64,000 nt of DNA, from positions 2,385,001 through 2,449,000 of the forward strand of contig NZ_CP015109.1 in assembly GCF_002082015.1 (NCBI RefSeq), given 5' to 3'. Source of the DNA: Sporosarcina ureae. Lineage in GTDB: Bacteria; Bacillota; Bacilli; Bacillales_A; Planococcaceae. Position 1 is the first letter of the stretch. Every line of letters begins with the position of its first letter. The translations under genes and the position numbers were made by a program. Below the pieces are notes generated by a model. The model saw nothing but the letters and a program-made list of their open reading frames with translations, searched no databases and was not told where the DNA came from. This document shows positions 17,883 to 26,879 of the stretch, one piece after another.

Positions 17883-19076
17883 ATGGACTTTACATTTACA
17901 GATGAACAGAACATGTTGCGACAGACGGCAAGACAGTTTGTAGATGCGGAAATTATGCCGCATATTGCGAAATGGGATGCAGAGGGAAGTTTTGACAAAG
18001 GAATTTGGAAACGGCTTGCAGATCTCGGATTCATGGGCGTATGTGTACCAGAAAAGTACGGTGGCAGTGGGATGGATTATAATGCTTTGGCGATTTTATG
18101 CGAAGAACTTGAACGTGGAGACACAGCTTTTCGTACCGCGGTTTCCGTACACATCGGTTTGAATTGCATGACGCTAATGCAGTGGGGAACAGAAGAGCAG
18201 AAGCAAAAGTATTTGATGCCGCAAGCAAAGGGCGAAAAAATCGGCGCATTCGGTTTGACGGAACCAGGCGCTGGCTCAGATGTTTCCGCCATTCAGACGA
18301 CTGCAGTTCGTGACGGCAATGACTATGTATTGAACGGGCAGAAAACGTGGATTTCATTATGCGATTCAGCAGATAACTTTCTCGTTTTTGCTTACACGGA
18401 TAAATCAAAGAAGCACCATGGCATTAGCGCGTTTATTGTAGAGCGAAGTATGCCTGGATTTTCATCAAAGGCAATCAAAGGGAAGTACGGCATTCGTGCT
18501 GGTAACACGGGCGAGCTGTTCTTTGAAGACGTGCGCGTACCGGCTGCCAACTTACTAGGCGAAGAAGGCGAAGGATTCAAGATTGCGATGGCTGCGCTAG
18601 ATAACGGCCGCTTCACCGTGGCGGCAGGAGCGGTCGGCTTGTTGTACGCCTGTCTTGAAGCGAGTGTAAAGTATGCTACAACGCGTGAAACATTCGGCAA
18701 GAAAATAGGTGAACATCAACTAGTTCAGCAAATGCTGGCGAAGATGGAAGCGGGTTATGAAATGAGCCGTCTTCTCGTCTATCGCGCAGGTGAGTTGAAG
18801 AATAGCGGTGTTCGCAATACACGCGAGACGTCACTCGCGAAATGGCAAGCATGTGATTTTGCCAACCAAGCAGCAGATGACGCTGTGCAAATCCATGGCG
18901 CGTACGGCTATTCGGATGAATATCCAGTTGCACGGTATTTACGCAATTCGAAGGCGCCCGTTATTTACGAGGGCACGCGAGAAATCCATACGATCATGCA
19001 GGCGGAATATGTGCTTGGAGAGCGTAGTGATAAGAAATTGAATCGTATGTTGCCTAAGTGGCCGTTTGAGGAATAA
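17883..19076 (+). CDS. Acyl-CoA dehydrogenase
   Basis: 397 residues. FAD-dependent alpha,beta-dehydrogenation of an acyl-CoA. Signatures: GAFGLTEPGAGSDVSAI around residue 123 (FAD/substrate loop), NGQKTWIS, a catalytic Glu in VIYEGTREIHTIMQAEY near residue 365, and QIHGAYGYSDEYPV. Chain-length specificity is not readable. As the last gene of a lysine-degradation operon it could act on glutaryl-CoA or a related intermediate; that is inference. GGAGG ribosome site before ATG. Confidence 0.9.
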   Translation: MDFTFTDEQNMLRQTARQFVDAEIMPHIAKWDAEGSFDKGIWKRLADLGFMGVCVPEKYGGSGMDYNALAILCEELERGDTAFRTAVSVHIGLNCMTLMQWGTEEQKQKYLMPQAKGEKIGAFGLTEPGAGSDVSAIQTTAVRDGNDYVLNGQKTWISLCDSADNFLVFAYTDKSKKHHGISAFIVERSMPGFSSKAIKGKYGIRAGNTGELFFEDVRVPAANLLGEEGEGFKIAMAALDNGRFTVAAGAVGLLYACLEASVKYATTRETFGKKIGEHQLVQQMLAKMEAGYEMSRLLVYRAGELKNSGVRNTRETSLAKWQACDFANQAADDAVQIHGAYGYSDEYPVARYLRNSKAPVIYEGTREIHTIMQAEYVLGERSDKKLNRMLPKWPFEE

Positions 19077-19116
19077 AAGCGATGCGGTAAGCCTCATGGC
19101 TTACTGCATCGCTTTT
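19077..19116. terminator. Bidirectional terminator between converging units
   Basis: AAAGCGATGCGGTAAGCC and its near-complete complement around TCAT, with A and T flanks. Shared by the acyl-CoA dehydrogenase operon and the converging SDR gene. Confidence 0.92.
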
Positions 19117-19162
19117 TCGCGTGGAATTTCTTATTTTGAGAGTATAAGCGTGGTCGTACTAA

Positions 19163-20044
19163 TTAAGACCCAACAAAGTCACCGCCATCGACGTGTATCG
19201 TCTGTCCCGTCATATAGCTCGAGTCCTGTGAAGCCAAGAATACATAAGCGGGTGCGTTCTCAGCAGGCTGTCCACGGCGTTTCATCGGTGTGTCTGCACC
19301 ATGTTCATCCACCTTTTTCGCGTCGAATGTAGCAGGGATGAGCGGTGTCCAGATCGGTCCTGGTGCCACTGCGTTGACACGAATTCCTTTGTCCGATACA
19401 TTTAAGGCCAATGAACGGGTAAAGCTTGTGATAGCTCCTTTTGTTGCGGAGTAATCAAGCAATCCAGGCGAGCCGTTATAAGCTGTAATCGAAGAAGTGT
19501 TGACGATGCAGTCGCCTTTTTTCATATGCGCAAGGGCTGCTTTTGACATAAAGAACAAGCCGAAGAAGTTCGTTTCAAACGTTTCCTTCAACTGTTCTTC
19601 CGTAATGTCTTCGATCGAGGTTTGCGGAAATTGTTTACCGGCATTGTTAACGAGTATATTGAGCTCGCCGAAGTCTTCTATTACTTGGCGGATTAGTTGT
19701 TTACAGTTGTCATCGCTACTAATATCAGTCTGATACTTCTTCGCTTTCCCACCATATTTCTCAATTAAAGCAATCGTTTTGTCGGCATCTTCATCTTCCT
19801 GATCAGCCAAATAGGCGATGGCGACGTTCGCACCTTCTTTCGCATAGGACACCGCGACAGCGCGACCAATTCCACTGTCACCGCCCGTGATCAATGCGGT
19901 TTTTCCTTTCAATTTATCTGCACCTGTAAAATTAGGATCATCATAAATTGGCGCGGGATTCATTTCTTCCTCCACGCCAGGCTGTGTAGATTGTGTTTGT
20001 CCTGGTATGTTGTCATCCATTTTTTCGTATCGATTTTTACTCAT
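19163..20044 (-). CDS. SDR-family oxidoreductase (general-stress YhdF/YhxC type)
   Basis: 293 residues from ATG at 20044 with GGAGGAGG upstream; the longer frame is an artefact. Short-chain dehydrogenase with a 50-residue N-terminal extension (PGQTQSTQPGVEEEMNP). Cofactor motif TGGDSGIGRA, NNAG, and the catalytic Ser-Tyr-Lys in NTSSITAY and YSATKGA are intact; VDGGDF at the C-terminus is typical. B. subtilis relatives are general-stress proteins of unknown substrate. Converges on the acyl-CoA dehydrogenase. Confidence 0.9.
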   Translation of the reverse strand: MSKNRYEKMDDNIPGQTQSTQPGVEEEMNPAPIYDDPNFTGADKLKGKTALITGGDSGIGRAVAVSYAKEGANVAIAYLADQEDEDADKTIALIEKYGGKAKKYQTDISSDDNCKQLIRQVIEDFGELNILVNNAGKQFPQTSIEDITEEQLKETFETNFFGLFFMSKAALAHMKKGDCIVNTSSITAYNGSPGLLDYSATKGAITSFTRSLALNVSDKGIRVNAVAPGPIWTPLIPATFDAKKVDEHGADTPMKRRGQPAENAPAYVFLASQDSSYMTGQTIHVDGGDFVGS

Positions 20045-20221
20045 GTCGTATCCTCCTCCGTGCATAGTTACCAAAAGTATTCCCCGATTACTCATGAACA
20101 AACATGAAAAGGTCTGGTATAAAATTAATCCAAGCATTCTTTTTGCGTGTTATAATAAAGTCGTGAAGTACTATATAACAGCTAAGGAGCGTGTCTTCGT
20201 GAATTTTCAACCTTCCAAAAA

Positions 20222-21370
20222 ATGTCTATATTCTCACCAGCGATCTTTGGTGACTTAAAAGCAGCCGCCGAGTTAAAAAAAGCAACAGGTGCGCAAGTCA
20301 TCGATTTGAGTCTCGGTAGCCCGGACCTTCCGCCTGACGAGCGTGTGCGTCAAGCATTGTCTGAGCAAAGCGCGTTAGCCTCATCTTACGGTTACACACT
20401 GGGAGGAACGAAGCGATTCCATGAAGCCGTCGCGAATTATTACAAACGACGCACAGGTGTCACCATCAATCCCGATACAGAAATCTTGCAGACAATGGGT
20501 TCGCAGGAAGGTCTCGTCCATTTACCGTTCGCATTTTGCGACGAAGGAGATTACGTCCTGACAACGAATCCTGCCTATGTCGCTTATGACGCAGGAATCA
20601 AACTAGCAGGCGCAGTGCCTTATTACATGCCATTACTTGCGGAAAACGACTTCTTGCCTAATCTGAATGAAGTCCCGGAAGATGTGCTGAAAAAAACTAA
20701 ATTATTGATCCTCAACCTACCAGGAAATCCAGTACCCGCTATGCCAAATGAAGCTTTTTTCGAAGAAGTCGTAACGTTCGCAAAAAAACACGAAATCATC
20801 GTGCTTCATGACGCAGCGTATTCGGAATACTATTTCACAGGCGACCGTCCAGCGAGTTTCCTCACAACGCCTGGCGCAATGGAAGTCGGTTTGGAAATCA
20901 ACTCGCTATCAAAAAGCTTCAGCTTGGCAGGCGCACGGATCGCGTACTTCGTCGGTAATACTGAAATGATCAAAGTGCTACGCGAACTAAAATCCAACCT
21001 CGACTATGGAACATTCGGCCCAATCCAAGAAGCGGCCATTGTGGCGCTTGATAACGGGGAGGAAATCACCAACCGTCTACGCGCGGAGTTCTCTAAACGC
21101 CACCACGCGTTAATGGACGGCCTCGCATCATTAGGCTGGGAAACGACTCCATCTGAAGGCGGTATGTTCGTCTGGGCGAAGTATCCCTATGAAATCGACG
21201 ACATAGAATTCGTCTTCGAAGTCATCAAACAAACAGGCGTGGTCATAGTCCCCGGTAGCATCTTCGGTACCGCAGGGAAAGGTTACGTCCGCCTCGCCCT
21301 CGTACAGAAAGTTGAATTGATTGAACAAGCGATTCAACAGCTGAAAGAATTATCGATTGTTAGCGTGTAA
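20222..21370 (+). CDS. Class I/II PLP-dependent aminotransferase with a probable start-proximal frameshift
   Basis: 382 residues from ATG at 20222. Fold-type I aminotransferase: IDLSLGSPDLPP near the N-terminus, LNLPGNPVPAM, HDAAYSEYYF and the PLP-lysine motif SLSKSFSLAGAR around residue 233. The ATG has no ribosome site. A GTG at 20199, 10 bp after TAAGGAG, begins VNFQPSKK in another frame; adding one A to the A6 run just before the ATG would join VNFQPSKK to MSIFSPAIFGDLK, which is how related proteins start. So the true start is probably GTG 20199 with a single-base deletion, sequencing error or slippage at the A-run. Substrate unknown. Confidence 0.85.
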   Translation: MSIFSPAIFGDLKAAAELKKATGAQVIDLSLGSPDLPPDERVRQALSEQSALASSYGYTLGGTKRFHEAVANYYKRRTGVTINPDTEILQTMGSQEGLVHLPFAFCDEGDYVLTTNPAYVAYDAGIKLAGAVPYYMPLLAENDFLPNLNEVPEDVLKKTKLLILNLPGNPVPAMPNEAFFEEVVTFAKKHEIIVLHDAAYSEYYFTGDRPASFLTTPGAMEVGLEINSLSKSFSLAGARIAYFVGNTEMIKVLRELKSNLDYGTFGPIQEAAIVALDNGEEITNRLRAEFSKRHHALMDGLASLGWETTPSEGGMFVWAKYPYEIDDIEFVFEVIKQTGVVIVPGSIFGTAGKGYVRLALVQKVELIEQAIQQLKELSIVSV

Positions 21371-21375
21371 ATAAT

Positions 21376-21410
21376 AAAAGGGAGAGCGATTTTTCTGCTC
21401 TTCCTTTTTC
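21376..21410 (+). terminator. Intrinsic terminator of the aminotransferase gene
   Basis: AAAAGGGAGAGC / GCTCTTCCTTTTT hairpin with T-tract shortly after the stop codon. Confidence 0.8.
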
Positions 21411-21518
21411 TGTAATGAAAAAATGGTTCAAAACCAATTCGATACTAGACATCTATTGCATATAGTAATTTACTACCGCAAAATATCATTAGAAATGTAG
21501 CAGAGAGGAGGGAATACG

Positions 21519-22097
21519 ATGAGCGAACACAAAAAAGACCGAAGCGACAAGCAAGACAATAGAATCCAACCCCGTAGAAAAAAACAGAGTATAGTAATCT
21601 GGAGTGTAGTTGCGACAGTCACCGTGATGTTTTTGCTACTCGTGTTACCATTATTGCAAGAATCGAATACAGAAAATGAAAAGGTTGTACCTGCTGTAGG
21701 TCTCTATGAAGATCTAGAAAATTTACAACTCAAGGTGTTACAAGAAAAACCGTTAGACGATGGAAAAGTCGAATACTTAATTGAAATAAATAATGACACC
21801 AATAGGGTGATTCACCAGCCTACATTAACCTTCAGTTTCGAAGTGAAACTAGAAAAAGGTTGGGCAGAGAACCCTTTCAAGTACTCAACGGACCTTGGAT
21901 TGGAAATCGAACCGGGACAAAAAATGAAAGTACCGCTCGCAGTAGATGTGAATCTTCTCAACAAGGAGACGATCAACACCAATCACATCATGCTTGAATT
22001 GAAAGGCTATCTAGATGAACTAGAACTAGAGAATCTATTTCATACGGGACAATCCATCCATAATGATAAAGGCGACAGACAATGGAAGAAGCTATAA
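21519..22097 (+). CDS. Membrane-anchored extracytoplasmic protein of unknown function
   Basis: 192 residues. A charged, Lys/Arg-rich N-terminus (about 23 residues) precedes one TM helix (IVIWSVVATVTVMFLLLVLPLL), then a hydrophilic domain with a beta-rich pattern (VEYLIEINNDTNRVIHQPTLTFSFEVKLEKGW) resembling extracellular bacterial Ig-like or transglutaminase-accessory folds. I do not recognise a family. GAGGAGG ribosome site. Own terminator follows; the secreted beta-propeller gene lies downstream on the same strand. Confidence 0.75.
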   Translation: MSEHKKDRSDKQDNRIQPRRKKQSIVIWSVVATVTVMFLLLVLPLLQESNTENEKVVPAVGLYEDLENLQLKVLQEKPLDDGKVEYLIEINNDTNRVIHQPTLTFSFEVKLEKGWAENPFKYSTDLGLEIEPGQKMKVPLAVDVNLLNKETINTNHIMLELKGYLDELELENLFHTGQSIHNDKGDRQWKKL

Positions 22098-22100
22098 CGT

Positions 22101-22141
22101 AGCTAAAATCACTCTATAAAAAGAGTGGTTTTAGCTTTTTT
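22101..22141 (+). terminator. Intrinsic terminator
   Basis: AGCTAAAATCACTCT / AGAGTGGTTTTAGCT hairpin (one G-U pair) followed by TTTTTT. Confidence 0.9.
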
Positions 22142-22212
22142 ACATAGGATGTAACGAAACTGAAAAATTTCAGTCTACTCTACTACATAGTAAATAAAAG
22201 GAGATGAACATC

Positions 22213-24303
22213 ATGAATACAGGTAAATGGCTCATTGTGTTGGGGGTAGCTGGAACGATCGGAGTGCTTGTGCTGATCAGTTTTTTATTCTGGCCAAAAG
22301 TAGGCGTCACATCAACAAAGTCTGTGCTCGCGGGTCAGTCACTACACGTCTACTTTACAGACCCTGTGAAAGGAAACGTGGACGCTTCACAGTTTTACGT
22401 GACGAAAAATAAGGAGAAGACACCGGCCAAGCTTGCGTACGGAAATGGAAAGACGTCATTGCAAGTAGGGGAGTTGCAACCCGGAAACTATACATTGCAT
22501 GTTCCAGCGAATAGTTTTGGCATCTGGGAACGCGCAGCAAACCAAGCGCTTTCATTCACCGTCCTCGAATCCGTACAGCCCGTCACGTCTATTAAGAAGA
22601 TCGAGAACTTCTTTGAACGAGTGAAACCTCAAGGACGCAGTGAAATTATGGAAGAGTCTTCTTCGGAAGACAAAGCTTCTGGTAGCGGTGTCGACCATTC
22701 ACAAACCAACCAGCAAGTAGCGGGTGTAGATGAAGCCGACACTGTCAAAACAGACGGCGATTTCCTATACGACGTCTTAAATGGTGATGGACTTATGATC
22801 ACGGATATACGAAATCCAAACGAGATGGTCCGGGCCAGCAAGACCGACTTCACCGATGGATTCTATGCAAACCAACTGTATGTAGATCAAGACAAAGTCG
22901 TAGTCATCGGTGGCCAAAATCTAGACGCACCAACGTCCAATATGGATATGAAAATAACAGAAGATCGGATCATGCCGATGCAGCAACTTTCCGTTATCCG
23001 TGTATATGACGTCACGGACCGCACGAATCCGAAACTCATTCGCGAAACAGGGGCAGAAGGCTACGTCATCGGCACACGTAAAATCGGCCAATTCGTCTAT
23101 ATGGTCACGAATAATCAACCATTTCTCTGGTACGATCATCCAACTCCAGCAGAAGATCAGCTACTACCAACAGTCTATGATTCCGCATCCAATCAACAAG
23201 TTCAGCCACTAGCACTCGATAAAATTTCCATTTTGCCAGGCGCGATGGAACCTTCCTACTCGGTCATTACGACACTCGATATCGAATCAGGAGAACGAGG
23301 TGGAGTAGATACAAAAGCATATCTCGGCAGCGGTGAACAACTGTACATGTCTGCAGATCATCTATACTTGACGTCTACAAACTACCAAGACAATCAGCAA
23401 AGCACTAGTGAAGTATTCAAATTCAGCCTCGAGAAAACGCATGTGCATTTCCTGCAAACCGCTCAACTAAAAGGGACCATCTTAAATCAGTTTTCCATGG
23501 ATGAGCACAACGGCTATTTCCGGACAGTCACAACAGAAGGCAATCTGTGGGACGAACGCAATAAAGCGAAGAACCATTTATTCATCCTCGACGAAAACAT
23601 GAAGCAAGTCGGTTCAGTCGAAAATCTAGCAGTCAATGAACGCATTTACTCCGCACGATTCCTAGGAGACAAAGCGTATATGGTCACGTTCCGTGAAACA
23701 GATCCGCTATTCGTCATGGACGTTGCGGACCCGACTAACCCAAAAGTACTCGGCGAACTAAAAATACCAGGCTTCAGCAACTATTTGCATCCACTTGACG
23801 AAGGCCACTTAATCGGCTTCGGCTATGAAACCATCGCGAAGAAAAATCCACAAGGTGGCGCACCCATCATCCAAACAGGCGGCATGAAAATCTCCGTGTT
23901 CGACGTGACAGACTTTGCAAATCCAAAAGAAACCGCTTCTGAAATCATCGGCGGGCAAGGGACCTATTCATCAGTCCAACACGACCATCACGCACTGTTC
24001 ATCCACCCAACACGAAACCTATTCGGCTTCTCGATCTCAGTGTATGCGCAATCCCAGCGTGAAAACATCCTGAATCTCCAAAGCACTGGCGCCATGATCT
24101 ACGAAATCACAGCAGAACACGGCATCGTCCAAACCGCCGATCTGACCAAACCCATGACGAATGACTACATGGACTGGGAAAAAGAAATCCAACGTCTGGT
24201 ATATAGCGGTAATTCCCTCTACACGATTTCCGTAAATGAAGTAAACAGCTACACATTAGACCAATTCACACCGCTGAATACGTTAGAAAGAACTATCCGT
24301 TGA
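22213..24303 (+). CDS. Membrane-anchored C-terminal beta-propeller protein
   Basis: 696 residues from ATG at 22213, which has AAAGGAG at normal distance; the ATG at 22204 abuts that site. N-terminal signal anchor (WLIVLGVAGTIGVLVLISFL), then an Ig-like stretch (residues about 35-110: AGQSLHVYFTDPV ... LQPGNYTLHVPA), a linker rich in Ser/Glu, and from about 165 a beta-propeller of the Beta_propel family, recognised by QQVAGVDEADTVKTDGDFLY and repeated blade motifs (VYDVTDRTNPKLI, VMDVADPTNPKVL, VFDVTDFANPKE). Function of the family is unknown; presumably an extracytoplasmic binding protein. Confidence 0.87.
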   Translation: MNTGKWLIVLGVAGTIGVLVLISFLFWPKVGVTSTKSVLAGQSLHVYFTDPVKGNVDASQFYVTKNKEKTPAKLAYGNGKTSLQVGELQPGNYTLHVPANSFGIWERAANQALSFTVLESVQPVTSIKKIENFFERVKPQGRSEIMEESSSEDKASGSGVDHSQTNQQVAGVDEADTVKTDGDFLYDVLNGDGLMITDIRNPNEMVRASKTDFTDGFYANQLYVDQDKVVVIGGQNLDAPTSNMDMKITEDRIMPMQQLSVIRVYDVTDRTNPKLIRETGAEGYVIGTRKIGQFVYMVTNNQPFLWYDHPTPAEDQLLPTVYDSASNQQVQPLALDKISILPGAMEPSYSVITTLDIESGERGGVDTKAYLGSGEQLYMSADHLYLTSTNYQDNQQSTSEVFKFSLEKTHVHFLQTAQLKGTILNQFSMDEHNGYFRTVTTEGNLWDERNKAKNHLFILDENMKQVGSVENLAVNERIYSARFLGDKAYMVTFRETDPLFVMDVADPTNPKVLGELKIPGFSNYLHPLDEGHLIGFGYETIAKKNPQGGAPIIQTGGMKISVFDVTDFANPKETASEIIGGQGTYSSVQHDHHALFIHPTRNLFGFSISVYAQSQRENILNLQSTGAMIYEITAEHGIVQTADLTKPMTNDYMDWEKEIQRLVYSGNSLYTISVNEVNSYTLDQFTPLNTLERTIR

Positions 24304-24324
24304 ATCAATTGAAAAGCAAAGCTT

Positions 24325-24361
24325 GAGCGCTCACATTTATTGGTGGGTGCTCATTTATTTT
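24325..24361 (+). terminator. Probable terminator of the beta-propeller gene
   Basis: GAGCGCTCAC pairs with GTGGGTGCTC (two G-U pairs) across ATTTATTG, followed by ATTTATTTT. Its left arm contains the GCGCTCA core of the array that starts 8 bp later. Confidence 0.6.
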
Positions 24362-24368
24362 GCCTGAG

Positions 24369-24911
24369 CGCTCTATGGCGGTCGCAATGCGCTCAATGAA
24401 GCTGGTCGAGCGCGGTCACGTTCGGATTCGCTCAATAAAGTGGCCCAAGCGCTCTATCCCAGTCGGGTTCCGCTCAATCAAGCCAGCCAAACGCTCTATA
24501 GCCGTCGCTACCCGCTCAATCCATCTTCGCGAGCGCTCTATGTGTTGTCTAAAACACTGTATCAACCCGCGCCATCTCATCTCGCTCAATGAACTAACTT
24601 AAACGCTCTATGGGTCACGCTGTCCGCTCTATATAACGCCACAAGCGCTCTATCTCAGTCGAATTCCGCTCAATCAAGCCAGCCGAACGCTCTATAACCA
24701 TCGCTATCCGCTCAATCGCACCCGCTGTCCGTCCAATGAAGCAAGTCGATGGGCCAACCGCGGTCACGTTCGAATCCGCTCAATAAAGTGGCCCAAGCGC
24801 TCTGTCCCAGTCGAGATCCGCTCAATCAAGCAAGCCAAACGCTCTATAGCCATCGCAATCCGCTCAATCAGCCCAGCCAATCGCTCAATCGCACCCGCTA
24901 TACGCTCAATC
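24369..24911 (+). repeat. 21-bp phased repeat array 3 (26 core copies, internally duplicated)
   Basis: Largest array, between the convergent beta-propeller and EAL genes. Cores (CGCTCTAT, CGCTCAAT and degenerate forms such as CGCGGTCA, CACTGTAT, CGTCCAAT, CGCTCTGT) start at 24369, 24390, 24411, 24429, 24450, 24471, 24492, 24513, 24534, 24555, 24583, 24604, 24625, 24646, 24667, 24688, 24709, 24730, 24759, 24777, 24798, 24819, 24840, 24861, 24882 and 24903. Twenty-one of 25 steps are exactly 21 bp; exceptions are 18, 28, 29 and 18. A block of about 110 bp starting at 24411 recurs at 24759 with the same 18-bp step, and part recurs at 24646, showing segmental duplication. A C-rich stretch follows to about 24,960; 24,960-25,044 shows nothing else. 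Confidence 0.95.
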
Positions 24912-25044
24912 AACCCACCCCAACTACCCACCCAACCACCCAACCCCCTACCGCACACCAATCAAAAAAGGTTGTCTTTTCACCCCCCGTACAGTAAGCT
25001 GTAATCAAACGCACTAAGACATACCCCAATTGAATAAGATAGAC

Positions 25045-25080
25045 AAAAATGGAGCCCTTTCTTTACGAAAGGAGCTCCAT
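25045..25080 (-). terminator. Intrinsic terminator of the EAL gene
   Basis: ATGGAGC/CCTTTC pairs with GAAAGG/GCTCCAT (one bulge); on the minus strand it is followed by TTTTTGT. Confidence 0.85.
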
Positions 25081-25099
25081 CTAATTTGATAGCGATACT

Positions 25100-26752
25100 T
25101 TATTTAATTTCGATGTGCTCGGCGGGCATCGGCATGCCGATGAAGTGACCTTGCATAGCATCGATGCCCATTTCTTTCAGCAACTCAAATTGTTGTTCAT
25201 TGCTAACGCCTTCTGCAATGGTATATAAGTTAATTTTTTTGGAAAGTTGGATCAGTCCTTCGATCAATTTCTGCGTCTTCGGATTGCTCAACAACGTATC
25301 GATAAAGACGCGGTCTATTTTGACGCTGGAGATCGGCAAGTGTTGCAAGTAGCGCAACGATGCGTATCCTGATCCGAAATCATCGAGAGTGAACTGAAAA
25401 CCGAGGTTTTGTAGTTCGGACATTTGTGCCAGCACGGATTGTTCTTCTTCCGCTTTAAGCGCGAATTTCTCGGTGAATTCAAGTTGCACTTTATCTGCCG
25501 GGCAACCGGTTTGATTCAAGATGGAGATTAATCGGTCTTTCCATTGTGGATTCAAAGATTCACGAATAGAAGAGTTGATGGAAATATTCATTTCATTCCC
25601 TGCACGATGCCATTTCGTTACGAACGTCATCGCCTCTTCGGCCACATATGCACCGACTTCTTCAATCAAACCATTTTCTTCTGCAATCGGAATTAATTCG
25701 TCAGGGCTGATGACGCCAAGGTCTTCATCTTCCCAACGAACGAGTGCTTCGTAGCAAGTGATTTTCTCGCTGGCCACATCGTATTGTGGCTGATACGCTA
25801 CATGCAATGAATTGCGATCAAGCGCCGTTAGCATCTTGCGATCAATTTCCAAACGTCGATTCAGAATTTTATGGGACTCAGCAGACAGTGAAGCAATCCG
25901 TCCACCACCTTGACTAATGACATCATTTGCGGCAGTCATCGCGACTTTGTATAGTTGCGAATAGGTTTTCTGGTCTTCAGGGAAACGGACAATCCCGCCA
26001 CTGATCGAAATGGTTTGCGCATTGTGGCTGAGGTAGATTGGCTGTTGCTTTAAGAAATCATAGAAACCTTGAATATACCAATCACCGAAAGCTGTCAGTA
26101 CAACAAAGCTATTCGTATCGATCCGCGCAATCGGATTATCCTGGAAGTAGCGTTTTAATCGGTTGGTGAATTCTTGAATAAGCTGCGTCTCAGATTCTTG
26201 GGATTGCAGCTCTTTCATAGTGAAGTAATGATCAATCGTCAAATAGACAAATGAAAAATGGCTAGCATTTGCGATGGATTCATTTACTACTTGTTCTAGC
26301 TTGTGACGGCTCATAAGTCCGGTTTCTACATCAATGAATGCAATGTCTCCTAAGCGTTCTTGCAAGCGAACATCTTCTGTGATATCTAGTTCTAGGAAGA
26401 ACACAGATTGCAGTTCTCCGAAATCGGAGAGGGTAGGGACAGCGAGTGTATTTACAAAAAAGGAATCACCTTTACGAGTCATTTTTTCTATTTTACCCGC
26501 CCATGTTTTTCCGGACAGCAAACAGTCCCAAATGGAGTTCGCTATTTCTTGGCTTTCAGGTTGATCTGAAAACATTTGCCAGAAAGATTTGCCTAAGATG
26601 CGCTTAGGAGTCCAACCACTGACAGTTAGGTAATTTTGGTTAGCATAGGTGATTAGACCATCGCCATCCGTATGTGTAACTAATTGGTATTTACTTAGAC
26701 TATCGACTAATGTCTGATGTTTGCTAGTCTCTGGTAACGGAATTGTGTGCAT
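25100..26752 (-). CDS. PAS-GGDEF-EAL protein with degenerate GGDEF; probable c-di-GMP phosphodiesterase
   Basis: 550 residues from ATG at 26752 (AAAGGAG upstream). N-terminal PAS domain (about 20-130: DGDGLITYANQNYLTVSGW, ITEDVRLQERL), then a GGDEF-like domain (about 140-290) whose signature is replaced by ARIDTNSFVVL, so cyclase activity is not expected. The EAL domain (about 305-545) keeps the residues needed for hydrolysis: YEALVRW, NISINSS, LEFTEKF, TLDDFGSGYASL, SSVKIDRVFI, IAEGVSNE and MQGHFIGMPMP. It should therefore lower cyclic di-GMP in response to a PAS-sensed signal. No TM segments. Monocistronic, converging on array 3. Confidence 0.92.
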   Translation of the reverse strand: MHTIPLPETSKHQTLVDSLSKYQLVTHTDGDGLITYANQNYLTVSGWTPKRILGKSFWQMFSDQPESQEIANSIWDCLLSGKTWAGKIEKMTRKGDSFFVNTLAVPTLSDFGELQSVFFLELDITEDVRLQERLGDIAFIDVETGLMSRHKLEQVVNESIANASHFSFVYLTIDHYFTMKELQSQESETQLIQEFTNRLKRYFQDNPIARIDTNSFVVLTAFGDWYIQGFYDFLKQQPIYLSHNAQTISISGGIVRFPEDQKTYSQLYKVAMTAANDVISQGGGRIASLSAESHKILNRRLEIDRKMLTALDRNSLHVAYQPQYDVASEKITCYEALVRWEDEDLGVISPDELIPIAEENGLIEEVGAYVAEEAMTFVTKWHRAGNEMNISINSSIRESLNPQWKDRLISILNQTGCPADKVQLEFTEKFALKAEEEQSVLAQMSELQNLGFQFTLDDFGSGYASLRYLQHLPISSVKIDRVFIDTLLSNPKTQKLIEGLIQLSKKINLYTIAEGVSNEQQFELLKEMGIDAMQGHFIGMPMPAEHIEIK

Positions 26753-26879
26753 ATAGGTACTCCTTTCCAATTCTACTATATAACTATTATAAATGAAGTT
26801 TCAGTGTTGTCCATGTCTCATATGTGAATTTTATACTATATGACTAAAAAGACAAGAAATTAGTAAGGGGTGATCAATC

